A stretch of 64,000 nt of DNA, taken from assembly GCA_016871175.1 (NCBI GenBank), contig VFZL01000002.1:1-64000 (forward strand), given 5' to 3'. The stretch is from Acidimicrobiia bacterium. GTDB lineage: Bacteria; Acidobacteriota; Vicinamibacteria; Vicinamibacterales; CAVVIG01. This document shows, one piece after another, positions 63,720-64,000 of this stretch. A model generated the notes under the pieces. The model was not told the DNA's origin, searched no databases, and worked only from the letters and a program-made list of their open reading frames with translations. A program made the position numbers and the translations under genes. Position 1 is the first letter of the stretch. Every line of letters begins with the position of its first letter.

Positions 63720-64000
63720 CTACTGCCGTGGTTGCACGAAGAGCAGCAGGCACCCGCCACCACCGGCTCCGAGCACCTTGCCGCCCTCTGCGCCTGCCGC
63801 GATGGCTTTATTGTAGTAGGAGTCGAGAAGGCTGTTCGTCACCTTGGCGGCCATGTGCTTTTTCAGCTCCCACGCCCGCGCCAGGATGTGGCCGACCTGC
63901 GAAATCTCATTCCGGAGCAGCTGGCAGCGGAGCTCTTCTGAAAGCCATACCATCTGGTCCATGCTGGCTTTGACGTGTCCGTTGCCGTTGATCCGCTTTT
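63720..64000 (-). CDS. GHMP kinase, probably D-glycero-D-manno-heptose 7-phosphate kinase; partial, with early in-frame TAG
   Basis: The 3' part of a GHMP kinase enters from the window edge (KRINGNGHVKASMDQMVWLSEEL) and shows GGKVLGAGGGGCLLLF, the conserved C-terminal GHMP glycine motif. Its place upstream of gmhA favours heptose-7-phosphate kinase (HddA). A TAG at 63720-63722 stops the frame, yet the same frame stays protein-like for another 41 codons (VRKAMLASGLTEVPFAIEP, GSKIIYVGG) to a TAA at 63594-63596, matching where such kinases normally end. The TAG is therefore probably a nonsense change or base error. The 5' part lies beyond the window. Confidence 0.82.
   Translation of the reverse strand, partial: KRINGNGHVKASMDQMVWLSEELRCQLLRNEISQVGHILARAWELKKHMAAKVTNSLLDSYYNKAIAAGAEGGKVLGAGGGGCLLLFVQPRQ

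Overview
The window looks like a high-GC chromosomal piece of an uncultured bacterium, most plausibly Acidobacteriota (Vicinamibacteria-like). That placement rests on gene content, with no phylogeny run: many secreted peptidases (M1, M16, M18), DUF3108 and DUF4149 proteins, exosortase-type exopolysaccharide (EPS) genes, NAD-type isocitrate dehydrogenase, and small CGLQGHD...CxxC zinc-ribbon proteins. Genes are dense, with frequent 4-base ATGA overlaps and many GTG/TTG starts.

Layout. (1) 1-2.6 kb: the 3' part of tRNA-Leu(GAG), followed by a small lower-GC island with a predicted PUA-like/NucS-type nuclease, a small serine recombinase with a 26-bp dyad at its start codon, and a truncated HNH nuclease. 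(2) 2.8-13.2 kb: a surface-polysaccharide region: ABC-2 exporter permease, a truncated ATPase fused to a glycosyltransferase remnant, GDP-fucose synthase, a membrane protein with in-frame stops, a broken Fn3/FG-GAP-like repeat protein, a truncated secreted protein, an intact GT2, and a WecA-type transferase fused to a PglF/CapD-like N-terminus. (3) 13.3-44.1 kb: mostly intact housekeeping and metabolic genes: thiS-thiG, glucokinase, a BRCT/MerR/TPR protein, RhlE-type helicase, infA, a three-domain acyl-activating/acyltransferase protein, peptidases, CCA-adding enzyme, proline dehydrogenase, PlsB-like acyltransferase, isocitrate dehydrogenase, transketolase, and an FtsH with a changed Walker B. 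(4) 44.5-49.3 kb: hypF-hypC-hypD-hypE hydrogenase maturation operon, with hypF and hypE each carrying one frameshift. (5) 49.4-56.3 kb: membrane protein, M1 peptidase, a dihydrodipicolinate-reductase-like protein, moeA-moaB, and a GIY-YIG protein. (6) 56.4-64 kb: tRNA-Arg(ACG) with integrase debris and fragments of three other genes, then a second EPS/heptose block: DegT aminotransferase, a Wzc-like tyrosine kinase lacking Walker B, gmhA and a heptose kinase.

The most striking property is the density of lesions, concentrated in the polysaccharide, repeat, hyp and integrase regions. Four are single-base indels in G/C runs and may be sequencing errors. Others (a 13-bp tandem duplication, large deletions that join unrelated genes, in-frame stops, and kinase and ATPase motif losses) are not explained by homopolymer error. 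They suggest real decay of EPS loci or a chimeric assembly; raw reads would decide.
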